The position numbers and the translations under genes are program-made. Below the pieces are notes generated by a model. That model saw only the letters and a list, made by a program, of their open reading frames with translations, had not been told where the DNA came from and made no database searches. A DNA stretch of 64,000 nt from Paenibacillus sp. FSL R5-0766 (GTDB lineage Bacteria > Bacillota > Bacilli > Paenibacillales > Paenibacillaceae): the NCBI RefSeq assembly GCF_037971845.1, contig NZ_CP150227.1, positions 6,882,001 through 6,946,000 of the forward strand, written 5' to 3'. Shown piece by piece: positions 54,314 to 62,310 of the stretch (position 1 is its first letter; every line of letters begins with the position of its first letter).

Positions 54314-55291
54314 ATGAATAGTTCCTTGAAGCAACGAATGAAATCATTATTAGTACCCGTGTTTCCCGGTGGAATCATAACCATTCTGATATTTTACCTT
54401 GATTACTTCCAATTAGAACTTGTTGAAAAATTTCTACTTTTTGCGGCTTTTGTCATTGTACCTCTTGTGATTTTACTTTTGAACCATGATGAAAAAAATA
54501 AACATCAACGAATGATTTATGCTGCTATGAAATGGCTTCAATTTCCCGCTGCGCTTCTGACCCTGGCCTCGGTAATGAGTAATAAGATGTGGGGGTTAGA
54601 AAGTACGGAAATCCCAGGGATTCTGTCTCTTGGATGGCTACTGTTCACACTGCTGCTCGGCATCTATGGCTTAACCACGATTGTAATCTCTAAAGGAAAA
54701 GCAGCGGAAATAGCGATTGGTGCGGGGCTCGTTTATTTTTTTATCGGGGGCATATGGTTTACCTTATATCAATATCAATTGAACCTGTTCCAAGCTAATC
54801 CTTCAACGCATGCGTTAAACTCGCTCCACTTTCATTTCTCATCTGCGATCGTTCCGATTTTTATTGGTGCACTGGGACGCATCATGACGAAGAAAAGCTG
54901 GTATCCTTGGGTTGTTGCCATCGATATCATCGGACCCATCTTGATTGCTATTGGTATGATTTTCTCCAAGCCGATTGAATACATTGGTGTCGGTTTGTTC
55001 GCCTGCAATATTGTGGTTTACACCGCTTATCTCCTTGCTTACTTGAGGAAAAATGCTTTGGATATTAAGGCAGCCTTCTTCTTAGGCCTTTCTTGTCTAG
55101 CCTTTTACACGGTTGTTGTCATTTCCATCTTCTATCCGTTACTGAAAAATATGTACTCCTTAACCATACTTGATTTTATTCCCATTTACGGATCTCTGCA
55201 TGCGTTTGGTTTTGTTTTATGTGGACTGATTGGTTGGGTGTATATGGTGGACTTCATTAAGGAAAAAAAACTTGGTGAATGTGATCTTTAG
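54314..55291 (+). CDS. YndJ-like integral membrane protein
   Basis: 325 residues with about nine membrane segments. The string LNSLHFHFSSAIVPIFIGAL, with a His-Phe-His pair in a helix, and KPIEYIGVGLFACNIVVY are what I associate with B. subtilis YndJ. The function is unknown; a transporter or heme/metal role is conceivable from the histidines. Ribosome binding site GAAAGGAAA precedes the ATG. It is 111 bp upstream of the HEAT-repeat gene. Confidence 0.72.
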   Translation: MNSSLKQRMKSLLVPVFPGGIITILIFYLDYFQLELVEKFLLFAAFVIVPLVILLLNHDEKNKHQRMIYAAMKWLQFPAALLTLASVMSNKMWGLESTEIPGILSLGWLLFTLLLGIYGLTTIVISKGKAAEIAIGAGLVYFFIGGIWFTLYQYQLNLFQANPSTHALNSLHFHFSSAIVPIFIGALGRIMTKKSWYPWVVAIDIIGPILIAIGMIFSKPIEYIGVGLFACNIVVYTAYLLAYLRKNALDIKAAFFLGLSCLAFYTVVVISIFYPLLKNMYSLTILDFIPIYGSLHAFGFVLCGLIGWVYMVDFIKEKKLGECDL

Positions 55292-55402
55292 GCGTTCAAT
55301 CGGCTTCATATGAGTAGTTTAGTCAGGTTCGTGCTATAATAGTGATCACATAAATAACATTCATCATTCTGCCGAGATGGCGATGATTAAGGAGATTGAA
55401 TT

Positions 55403-55855
55403 TTGACGAACAACCATGATATTGGAGCAGTTAACGAACTACCGGAGAACTTTGAAGAGCTCAAACGAGCGGCTAACCGGACGTCAAGCTGGAGAGACAG
55501 ACTGAATGCGGTGAACGAATTGGGGAACTGGAATACAGCCCCTACCATTAAGTTGCTTCAGCATGTTTTGAAAAATGATCAAGTGTTCCAGGTGCGTGAA
55601 GCCGCATATCACAAGCTGAAGCAGTTGGATGAAGATGTACAAATGCCTGCCAAAAACAAAGGTGAGCTGTTTAAAGGTACTAACAAAATTTTGCTACGGA
55701 TTAAAAAAAGCCTTCCTGAAGGTCACACATTCGAGCAATTCAAGGAAAAACTGCAAAAGACACGTCTGGATATTTATGATACTTACGAGGGCGACAAAGA
55801 TGCTGAATTCGACTCCTGGCTCCATGGAATTTGGGAGACACTAGGTAGAAGATAA
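55403..55855 (+). CDS. HEAT-repeat domain protein
   Basis: 150 residues. TTG start with AAGGAG 9-10 nt before it. Residues 25-75 form one or two HEAT units (RLNAVNELGNWNTAPTIKLL, then FQVREAAYHKLKQL). The C-terminal half is charged (GTNKILLRIKKSLPEGHTFE) and ends in DSWLHGIWETLG. Soluble and probably a protein-binding module; no partner can be named. A terminator follows at 55886. Confidence 0.75.
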   Translation: MTNNHDIGAVNELPENFEELKRAANRTSSWRDRLNAVNELGNWNTAPTIKLLQHVLKNDQVFQVREAAYHKLKQLDEDVQMPAKNKGELFKGTNKILLRIKKSLPEGHTFEQFKEKLQKTRLDIYDTYEGDKDAEFDSWLHGIWETLGRR

Positions 55856-55885
55856 CCGCCGTTCACCGTATAATAACTGAGTACA

Positions 55886-55921
55886 AAGCCACTTCAAAAT
55901 AATGGAGTGGCTTCTTTATTT
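55886..55921 (+). terminator. Terminator of the HEAT-repeat gene
   Basis: AAGCCACTTC pairs with GGAGTGGCTT (one mismatch), followed by CTTTATTTC, 30 bp after the stop. Confidence 0.75.
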
Positions 55922-55991
55922 CTTCAGGCTCATCTCCATCAGATATGAGTTATTTTTTTCTAAAAAGTTGCTGCGGTCAAACTGATCTGAC

Positions 55992-56038
55992 AAAAAAACG
56001 CCCTGTCTACTGATTCTTAAAGATCAGTAAACAAAGCG
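55992..56038 (-). terminator. Terminator of the MetE-like/aldehyde dehydrogenase operon
   Basis: Minus strand CGCTTTGTTTACTGATC pairs with GAATCAGTAGACAGGGCG (mismatches), followed by seven T. Next to it, 56051-56068 repeats the 18-bp end of the MITE-like element near araB. Confidence 0.8.
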
Positions 56039-56050
56039 CAAAGTTAGAGC

Positions 56051-56068
56051 CTTTTTGAACAACCTCTA
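56051..56068. repeat. Solo end of the MITE-like repeat
   Basis: CTTTTTGAACAACCTCTA is identical to 18966-18983, the right end of the element in the ara operon. Here it lies just after the aldehyde dehydrogenase stop with no visible second end, so it may be a relic or a conserved insertion target. Confidence 0.5.
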
Positions 56069-56074
56069 TACCTT

Positions 56075-57565
56075 TTATTCGGGTATATAAGGAAGATCCA
56101 GTGTCTTCGGAACGTTGATGACATGCTTTTCTGTATAAGTGCGGATACCTTCCACGCCGTATTCACGGCCAATACCGGATTGCTTAACCCCACCGAAAGG
56201 GAACCGAACGTCGAGACCCTGCACAGCAGCTGTATTGATCATTGTCGTTCCAGCTTCGAGTTGACGTGCGACGGAGATGGCATCCTCTTCTTTCCCCCAC
56301 ACAGAACTCGTCAATCCATATATGCTTTCATTGTGTAGATGAATAACCTGCTCTTCATCGTCAAATGGAAGAATCGGAACCGTAGGGCCAAACTGTTCCT
56401 CCACTACAATCGGATCATGAACATCGCAACCCAAAACAAGCGTAGGTTGTAGGTAGTAACCTTGTTCAAACAGCTTCTGATCAAGAATTTGACCGAGAGG
56501 GATGACCTTAGCTCCGCGCTTTTGCGCATCTTCAACCAAACCAAGCACGACATTTTTCTGCTTCAGGTTATTAACCGGACCTACTGTCGTATTCGAATCA
56601 AATGGATCACCAATTCGAATCCAGCGATTAGCCGCCTCTATATATTTTTCTACAAACTCATCATAAATAGAACGGTGTACATACACACGTTTGGCGATCA
56701 TACAGATCTGGCCTGCAGTCAAGAAATTAGAAATGACAATCCGGCGCATGGCTCGCTCATCATGAACATCAAAGCTTTCCAAGAAGATAGCCGCATCATT
56801 ACCACCAAGCTCAAGCGTCATATCTTTAATCGTTTCCGAAGCCGCTTTAATAATATGCTTAGCTGTTGCGGTTCCACCTGTAAAGGCGATTTTAGTAACA
56901 AGAGGATTACTAGTCAGTTCAACGCCCACATCCGCATCACCATGGACCACATTGATCACACCAGCCGGGAACTCACTCGCAATAATCTCTGCTACCTTCG
57001 CTGCCGCCAGTGGCGCATATGGGCTTGGTTTAAGCACAATCGTGTTGCCCGCAAGTAAGGCAGGAGCAATCTTAATGGTAGATAAAGCAATGGGATAGTT
57101 CCATGGACTAATCGCTGCCACCACACCAATGGGATCATAGGTTAGAATCGTTTTACCATTCTCATGCTCTTTAATCTCTTCCTGTAGAGCCGATTTGGCT
57201 TCATTACAAGCAAACTCCATCCACATTAACGAAACATAAATTTCACCGTGTGCATCATACAGGGGCTTGCCATGCTCTCTAGACAGCAAATGTACAATTT
57301 CATTCTCAGCTGCTCTAATCTTCTCGATCGCCTTGCGCATCATCATAATGCGTTCATCAATGGGGGTCTGCTTCCATGTTTTAAAAGCCCCTGCCGCCGC
57401 TTCAATCGCTTCAACGGCTTGTTCTTTCGTAGTGACAGGGAAATAACCTACGATCTCAGTTGGGTTTGTCGGATTCTCTTTTGCTACCTGCGAAAGGGAT
57501 TTTACATTCTGACCATTAATGAACGCTTCAACTATAATTGTCTCTTGGTCTGCTTGGATCGTCAT
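56075..57565 (-). CDS. NAD(P)-dependent aldehyde dehydrogenase
   Basis: 496 residues, full-length ALDH superfamily, which oxidises an aldehyde to an acid with NAD(P). Seen are the cofactor-binding PWNYP and KPSPYAPLAA segments, IAFTGGTATAK, the general-base glutamate in LELGGNDAAIF and the catalytic cysteine in GQICMIAKRV. The C-terminal signature region is FPFGGVKQSGIGREYG. Similarity looks closest to succinate-semialdehyde or betaine-aldehyde types, but specificity cannot be read. It lies 28 bp after the MetE-like gene, so the two are cotranscribed. Confidence 0.9.
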   Translation of the reverse strand: MTIQADQETIIVEAFINGQNVKSLSQVAKENPTNPTEIVGYFPVTTKEQAVEAIEAAAGAFKTWKQTPIDERIMMMRKAIEKIRAAENEIVHLLSREHGKPLYDAHGEIYVSLMWMEFACNEAKSALQEEIKEHENGKTILTYDPIGVVAAISPWNYPIALSTIKIAPALLAGNTIVLKPSPYAPLAAAKVAEIIASEFPAGVINVVHGDADVGVELTSNPLVTKIAFTGGTATAKHIIKAASETIKDMTLELGGNDAAIFLESFDVHDERAMRRIVISNFLTAGQICMIAKRVYVHRSIYDEFVEKYIEAANRWIRIGDPFDSNTTVGPVNNLKQKNVVLGLVEDAQKRGAKVIPLGQILDQKLFEQGYYLQPTLVLGCDVHDPIVVEEQFGPTVPILPFDDEEQVIHLHNESIYGLTSSVWGKEEDAISVARQLEAGTTMINTAAVQGLDVRFPFGGVKQSGIGREYGVEGIRTYTEKHVINVPKTLDLPYIPE

Positions 57566-57593
57566 TTTACATCCCCTCCTTTAATTAAATGGA

Positions 57594-58679
57594 TTAATTC
57601 CAAACTTCTTCTGCAATTTCCTTCACATAACGAAGTTTACGCCATTGTTGTTCTTCCGTTAAAATATTGCCTTCTTCTGTAGATGAAAAGCCACATTGTG
57701 GACTCAAGCAAAGTTGCTCAAGTGGTACATAGGTTGCCGCCTCTGCAATCCGAGCTTTAATTTGTTCTTTATCCTCTAACTCGCCTGTTTTTGATGTGAG
57801 TAAACCAAGCACGATTTTCAAATCTTTTCGATTCACATACTTTAATGGCTCGAACCCACCTGAGCGCTCATCATCAAATTCTAAAAATAATCCATCTACG
57901 TTTAAGCCTCCAAAGATAACTTCAGAAGCGTACTCGTAACCACCCGTTGAGAAATAATTCGATTTATAGTTACCACGACAAATATGCATCGTCACAACTA
58001 AATCCGCAGGTTTATGAGCCAATGTTTCGTTAATCATTCGCTGCATCGTTTTCAACTCTTCTGCCGGTTCCAAACCTTTGGCACGCAGCTTATCGTGACC
58101 AGCTTCTGAGAATAGGTCCGCCCAAGCTGTATCATCTAATTGCAAGTATCGACATCCCGCATCATAGAAGGCTTGAATTGCTTTTTGATACGCCGCAATC
58201 GTATCCTGAAGGAATTGCTCTCGGTCCGTATAGATATTAGCGTCATTCTCCAATCGATATAGAAGCATGTTAGGACTTGGAATCGTCTGTTTCGCCACAG
58301 CGTCACCTGCATGCTTTTTCAAAAACTCAAAATCCTGAACAAAGGGATGACTCGAGAAATCAACTTTACCAACAACACGAATCCCACCCTTGCGCGTTTG
58401 CATATTATGGAATTTCGGTCCGTCTATTTGCTCATACAACTCTACGCCATCCAAGCCGCCCAGAAAATCAAAATGCCACCAGCTTCTGCGGAATTCACCA
58501 TCCGTAACTGCCAATACGCCATTTTCCTTTTGCTTTTCAATAATTCGTATAATCTCTTTATCTTCCACAGCTCTTAATTCCTCATATGTGATGTTGCCTG
58601 ATTTATATTGTTCACGTGCCTGACTTAAATCTGCAGGACGTAGAAAGCTACCTACATGATCATTACGAAATGGTATCAT
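57594..58679 (-). CDS. MetE C-terminal-like methyltransferase, second paralogue
   Basis: 361 residues, clearly paralogous to the protein at 25364, sharing the segments FRNDHVGSFLRPADLSQAR, TDGEFRRSWWHFDFLGGLDG, MHICRGNYKSN and CLSPQCGFSSTEEGN. The zinc-ligand-type His and Cys residues are kept. It differs in being the first gene of a unit with an aldehyde dehydrogenase. This may mean it handles a one-carbon or thiol compound whose by-product is an aldehyde, but that is inference. No methionine-type riboswitch was seen upstream. Confidence 0.88.
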   Translation of the reverse strand: MIPFRNDHVGSFLRPADLSQAREQYKSGNITYEELRAVEDKEIIRIIEKQKENGVLAVTDGEFRRSWWHFDFLGGLDGVELYEQIDGPKFHNMQTRKGGIRVVGKVDFSSHPFVQDFEFLKKHAGDAVAKQTIPSPNMLLYRLENDANIYTDREQFLQDTIAAYQKAIQAFYDAGCRYLQLDDTAWADLFSEAGHDKLRAKGLEPAEELKTMQRMINETLAHKPADLVVTMHICRGNYKSNYFSTGGYEYASEVIFGGLNVDGLFLEFDDERSGGFEPLKYVNRKDLKIVLGLLTSKTGELEDKEQIKARIAEAATYVPLEQLCLSPQCGFSSTEEGNILTEEQQWRKLRYVKEIAEEVWN

Positions 58680-58898
58680 AACTATTTCTCCTTCTAACTT
58701 TTTGGTTCACTGAGTATAGCATGATTGGAAAGATAGTATGTTATATGAAAAAAACATGGCTGGTTATAGCTTTTAACAATAGCTAAAGCCTCAAAAGGCA
58801 AAAAACACAACCTCATAGGGTAGTGATGTGGTTTAGCTTTTAGCAATACCAATTTAGCCTAACATCTGCCTTCCTATCTCTGCCATTACATTTATTCC

Positions 58899-59021
58899 CT
58901 ATATGTCTCGGCAGTCTCGTGCCCTTGCTGAAAAAAATTGAATTCGTTCTTCAATCTCCTTGAGTTTCAATTCTTCCTGTTTGATTCGACTCACAACTTC
59001 ACTAACTTACTTCTTCGTCAT
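58899..59021 (-). pseudogene. Relic of a small coiled-coil protein
   Basis: Minus-strand ATG at 59021, preceded by GAGAGGG, gives MTKK, then a stop, then an open run of 35 codons (VSEVVSRIKQEELKLKEIEE, then RIQFFSARARDC). The heptad-rich run has coding character. The early stop suggests a decayed short gene. No family recognised. Confidence 0.3.
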
Positions 59022-59044
59022 AACATTCCGCACCCTCTCTTAGA

Positions 59045-59081
59045 AAATAAAAATAGCCATTTCCGCAAGTGGAAAAGGCTA
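59045..59081 (-). terminator. Second terminator downstream of rnlB
   Basis: Minus strand TAGCCTTTTCC pairs with GGAAATGGCTA (one mismatch), followed by TTTTTATTTT. Confidence 0.65.
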
Positions 59082-59243
59082 CAAGTTTGAAGGTTTTGTA
59101 AGGTTTATAAGTTTACGTTTATAGTTTACAGTCAATTACCTGTTACTGTAAACCCCAGATTTTATTTTTTGCATAACGATGATGCACCTAATAACAATCT
59201 GCAAAAAATCATTAATATAAGTCCCCCCCTTAACGCGCTTCAC

Positions 59244-59286
59244 AAAAAAAGCACCTGAATACACAAAAACTGTGTTCAAGTGCTTT
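59244..59286 (-). terminator. Terminator of the RNase H-rnlAB operon
   Basis: Minus strand AAAGCACTTGAACACA pairs with TGTGTATTCAGGTGCTTT (mismatches) across a short GTTTT loop, followed by further T. It lies 139 bp after the rnlB stop. Confidence 0.85.
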
Positions 59287-59425
59287 ATTATATATAATCT
59301 AAGTTTTGTAAGTTTGAAGGGAAATTACTCTTTTTGATACATTTAAATTTTTTACACAATCCTTGCTCGCCGTCAGACATAATGCCTAGCGTCCTATTGT
59401 GTGACTCAACAAGCGAGTCAATACA

Positions 59426-59800
59426 TTAAATTGGAATTCCCATGCTAATCATTTTCTTTTGTTGGGAATTTAATACCGAATTATCTAAGAAGACATTATT
59501 TTGTTTTAGATACTCACATGAGATTTTCCTTAAATTATTTTTTTTATCTATTTTCAAGACATTAAATAAATAGATACTTTTTTGCTCGCCATCATAGCAT
59601 GCTTCGATGAAACGCTCCGAATTATTACCCATATTCAAAAGCAAATCAAAAACAACCTTAAAATTATTCATGTTAGATTTTGAATTTAACTCAGTGGTAA
59701 TATCCATTAAATGTGTAAGTGGCGTTTCAAATGATGTGGAAAGTACGAGATATTCATAGTCATCACAACCCAACTGTAATAATTCGTAACCTTTCATCAT
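59426..59800 (-). CDS. rnlB: RnlB-family antitoxin
   Basis: 124 residues, near the 123 of E. coli RnlB. The pattern FETPLTHLMDITTEL, VVFDLLLNMGNNSERFIEA and the end SVLNSQQKKMISMGI line up with ENPLSSVNEIETKL, ILFDLLCANG..NRFV and SVLSPDDVRQVLSM of E. coli RnlB as I recall it. It should bind and silence RnlA in uninfected cells. Tandem ATGs follow AAGGAGGGG. It lies 59 bp after rnlA in the same operon. Confidence 0.85.
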   Translation of the reverse strand: MMKGYELLQLGCDDYEYLVLSTSFETPLTHLMDITTELNSKSNMNNFKVVFDLLLNMGNNSERFIEACYDGEQKSIYLFNVLKIDKKNNLRKISCEYLKQNNVFLDNSVLNSQQKKMISMGIPI

Positions 59801-59859
59801 TATCCCCTCCTTACCGGGTAATCAAATTATTATAACACAGTTTATTTTCAAAATATACG

Positions 59860-60912
59860 CTATACAGTATAGTATAGGTCAATAATGGAAAATGCGTCTT
59901 TTATGAGTCCTTTTGCTTCCCCTAAATTTTCAATTATTCTGGTATCGTCATAATGTATATTTTGATCTGCCCAATGAAATAATTTATGGCGTTGGTTTTG
60001 GTAAAAATTATAAGCATCTTCAAGATTTCCTACCTTATGCGTGTTATTTATTTGATTAGAATAATCCTCATCTAATCTATATCTTCCCCTAGTAGGGTCA
60101 CGTTTAAACATATTGAAGCTACTGTTGGGGCCTAAAGGAATATTATAAGAATACAATGCAATTTTTAAGTGACCTTCAACTGCCCTAAGTGCTGGAAATA
60201 AAAGGTGTGAATATTCAAACATATCCCCATGCAGCTGTAAATTATATATCCCTTGATGGAGAACCTTTTTAAACTTATTACCATGTTTATCATATGACAA
60301 TGGGAAATAGTACTCATATTGTGCTTCAACATCTGACTTTTTTACATCAACTTTATAGTTATCATTAAAGGTCTTTGGTAATTCATCTAAATCAATAAGT
60401 TCAGTTATACATACGACTGCCTCGTTATATAATAAAAGTGGTCTACCTTGTATCATTACGGTCTTAGTTTGATAACGATGAATGACCAAGTTTTCATCAT
60501 ATATTCCAGTAAAGCGAAAGCTACCATCTGTATGATTACAATAATCTCTGGTATACTCACTTATCTTTAGTAATTCAATAACAGCTAAAAAATCATCCTC
60601 TTCAATGTTTTTCACAACAAACCACTGGTTATTAGAAGTTCCCATTGAACATTCCGGGTCTTCTTTAATAAAATTAGCTAATTCTTCTTTAAATTCATTA
60701 GATTTACCACTTGATAAATCAATAGAAGTACCTCCTTTACTTAGAAATTGAAAATCAATATATGTATCGCACTCTCCACTAATATATAGTCGTCTTCTCG
60801 TTCCACCAAAAGATTCGAAAGGTGCAAGGGTACAAATCAAACCTTTTACCCTCAAGAACTTATCAATAGAACAATGTATTTTATCTCTATTTAAGTTGAG
60901 ATTCCTAAACAA
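59860..60912 (-). CDS. rnlA: RnlA-family endoribonuclease toxin
   Basis: 350 residues from the TTG at 60912, chosen because AGGAGG lies 8 nt before it and the product then begins FRNLNL like E. coli RnlA (YKNLNL); the ATG at 60939 places the ribosome binding site inside the gene. IQGRPLLLYNE, FPALRAVEGHLKIAL and the C-terminal HEPN-type motif QRHKLFHW (RxxxxH, about Arg308-His313) and IDLYYTV match RnlA landmarks. RnlA of E. coli cleaves mRNA after T4 infection shuts off RnlB. It overlaps the RNase H-like gene by 8 bp, so translation is coupled. Confidence 0.88.
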   Translation of the reverse strand: MFRNLNLNRDKIHCSIDKFLRVKGLICTLAPFESFGGTRRRLYISGECDTYIDFQFLSKGGTSIDLSSGKSNEFKEELANFIKEDPECSMGTSNNQWFVVKNIEEDDFLAVIELLKISEYTRDYCNHTDGSFRFTGIYDENLVIHRYQTKTVMIQGRPLLLYNEAVVCITELIDLDELPKTFNDNYKVDVKKSDVEAQYEYYFPLSYDKHGNKFKKVLHQGIYNLQLHGDMFEYSHLLFPALRAVEGHLKIALYSYNIPLGPNSSFNMFKRDPTRGRYRLDEDYSNQINNTHKVGNLEDAYNFYQNQRHKLFHWADQNIHYDDTRIIENLGEAKGLIKDAFSIIDLYYTV

Positions 60913-61858
60913 TATAATTTCCTCCTGATTTACTGACATATAATATCAATTTCTGACTGTCACCGTTTTTAACTTTTATGTTCATAGTTATTTTGAGATC
61001 CCAATTTTCCCATTCTAATTGTATTTCCAGATCCTCAATTTCGTTTATTTTATGACCGGTTTCTCTCCAGATGTTCTTTGCAAACTTTCTTAGCTTACCT
61101 TCAGTTATTTCTACCCCATTGTAAATAAAAGAAAACTTATTCTTCAGGTTATCGTTCTCTGCCATAATTGAATAAAAAAGTTCTAATTCCTTGGTCTTTT
61201 GAGAAATACCCATACTAGATACTACTGAATTGTTATTTATATATTTTTGAATAGCACTTTTAGCCAATACATCCGCTTCTTCATTGTAACGAACACCAGT
61301 ATGTGCTGCCACTTTCACAAATTCAATTTTGATACCTTGTCTATACTTTTTTATAAATTCAATATATCCCTTAGTACCTTTCTTATTTGCCCTCCAATCC
61401 CCACTAGCCCATTTAGCAATACCTTCATAATCATGGTAAATTGTAATATTCTTATGATTATTATTACTAGCCCATTCAATAGCTTTCATAGCACCTGTTA
61501 ACTCACCCGCTACATTCCATAACTCGATTAAATCAACATCATTTCCTACATCGGACAATTTTTCGATTTTATCTCCGTCAATCATTATACAGCCATAAGA
61601 GTATAGGGAATTTTCTTTTGAATAACTTCCATCGACATATGCCCTTAATGTTTTAGTTACATTTACGTCGGCATCTTCTTTTACCGATACCGATTCACCG
61701 GCACTAGTTGAAAACCCTAAATATTCGTTAGCTTCCTCAAGCGTTGAAAACCCCTTATATTCAGCATTACTATGTCCTTCAACCTGCTTTTTGCATTCGG
61801 TCCAACTATTATAAATGCCTGCTTTCTTCCCGTTTCTCACTGCATAGTATTTTGCAAT
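60905..61858 (-). CDS. Viroplasmin-RNase HI protein with extra C-terminal domain, first gene of rnlAB operon
   Basis: 317 residues if translation starts at ATT (61858-61856), or 311 from the GTG at 61840. The ATT is preferred: GGTGGTGA lies 6 nt upstream, it restores the family N-terminus AKYYAVRNGKKAGIY, and an in-frame stop lies three codons before it. Domains: viroplasmin/RNase H1 hybrid-binding (about 1-47); linker; RNase HI with all four acidic residues (YVDGSY, AGELTGAM, IYHDYEG, NEEADVLA); then an unrecognised tail of about 110 residues from 210. It should cut RNA in RNA:DNA hybrids. Published E. coli work reports that RNase HI stimulates RnlA, so this looks like a dedicated RnlA partner. 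A -35-like TTGACA and A/T-rich -10 precede it. Confidence 0.88.
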   Translation of the reverse strand: MAKYYAVRNGKKAGIYNSWTECKKQVEGHSNAEYKGFSTLEEANEYLGFSTSAGESVSVKEDADVNVTKTLRAYVDGSYSKENSLYSYGCIMIDGDKIEKLSDVGNDVDLIELWNVAGELTGAMKAIEWASNNNHKNITIYHDYEGIAKWASGDWRANKKGTKGYIEFIKKYRQGIKIEFVKVAAHTGVRYNEEADVLAKSAIQKYINNNSVVSSMGISQKTKELELFYSIMAENDNLKNKFSFIYNGVEITEGKLRKFAKNIWRETGHKINEIEDLEIQLEWENWDLKITMNIKVKNGDSQKLILYVSKSGGNYIV

Positions 61859-62310
61859 AATAGATCACCACCATATTTGGACTAAACATATTATATAAGA
61901 GAAACTGAATTATATTTGTCAAATATTGTCGAACATTTATTTAAATTTAGCAATTATGTACATAATTAAAAAAAAGTGAACTTACCTTTTCGGAAGTTTA
62001 TTAGTTTACAATCTATCGATTATGGCGTAAAGACTAGTTTAGTCATAATTCATCCCCTCAACACTACTTTAGTACTATCAATCTATGATAGACTGGATAT
62101 ATGTGGATATGTAATCGAACTGCCTATATTTCCATACATAAACAAAAAAACTGTAATTGACTAATTGAGTTCAAGATAGTTTAGGTGCCGCAGTTTCAAA
62201 CTCAAAGTTGGCTGTAATCCAAAAGTCTGTAGAGAACAAAATAATTAATGTCGTCATAGCGCTTCAAGATTAACCAAAATACTGAGTACTCGAACTGGAG
62301 CTAAGTAAAC
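61859..62310. other. Divergent control region of the defence island
   Basis: 452 bp between the RNase H gene and the TPR gene. Minus-strand promoter candidate: TTGACA (61917-61922) with TTATAT (61893-61898) at 18 bp or TATAAT (61890-61895) at 21 bp. Upstream of it AATTATGTACATAATT (61952-61967) is a perfect 16-bp palindrome, a possible operator. No ORF with coding character is seen. Confidence 0.5.
61865..61872 (-). promoter_or_regulatory. Ribosome binding site that points to an ATT start
   Basis: GGTGGTGA (one base from GGAGGTGA) ends 6 nt before ATT at 61858. The next usable codon, GTG at 61840, has no ribosome binding site. Confidence 0.6.

Larger units (their letters stand above)
58680..59425. 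other. 746-bp AT-rich region with relics and two terminators
   Basis: No intact gene. It has a coding relic (58899-59021), two terminators (59045-59081 and 59244-59286), and an inverted repeat GTTTACAG / CTGTAAAC (59124-59153). Short strings such as GTTTGAAGG recur near 59087 and 59314. It looks like a worn boundary of the defence island. Confidence 0.5.

Noticed and set aside
58600..59425. Second att copy of the rlmH end, expected for an SCC-like cassette
   Set aside because: No string resembling CCGTACCACAAGTGATGG was found in the boundary region, so an SCC-like insertion cannot be claimed.
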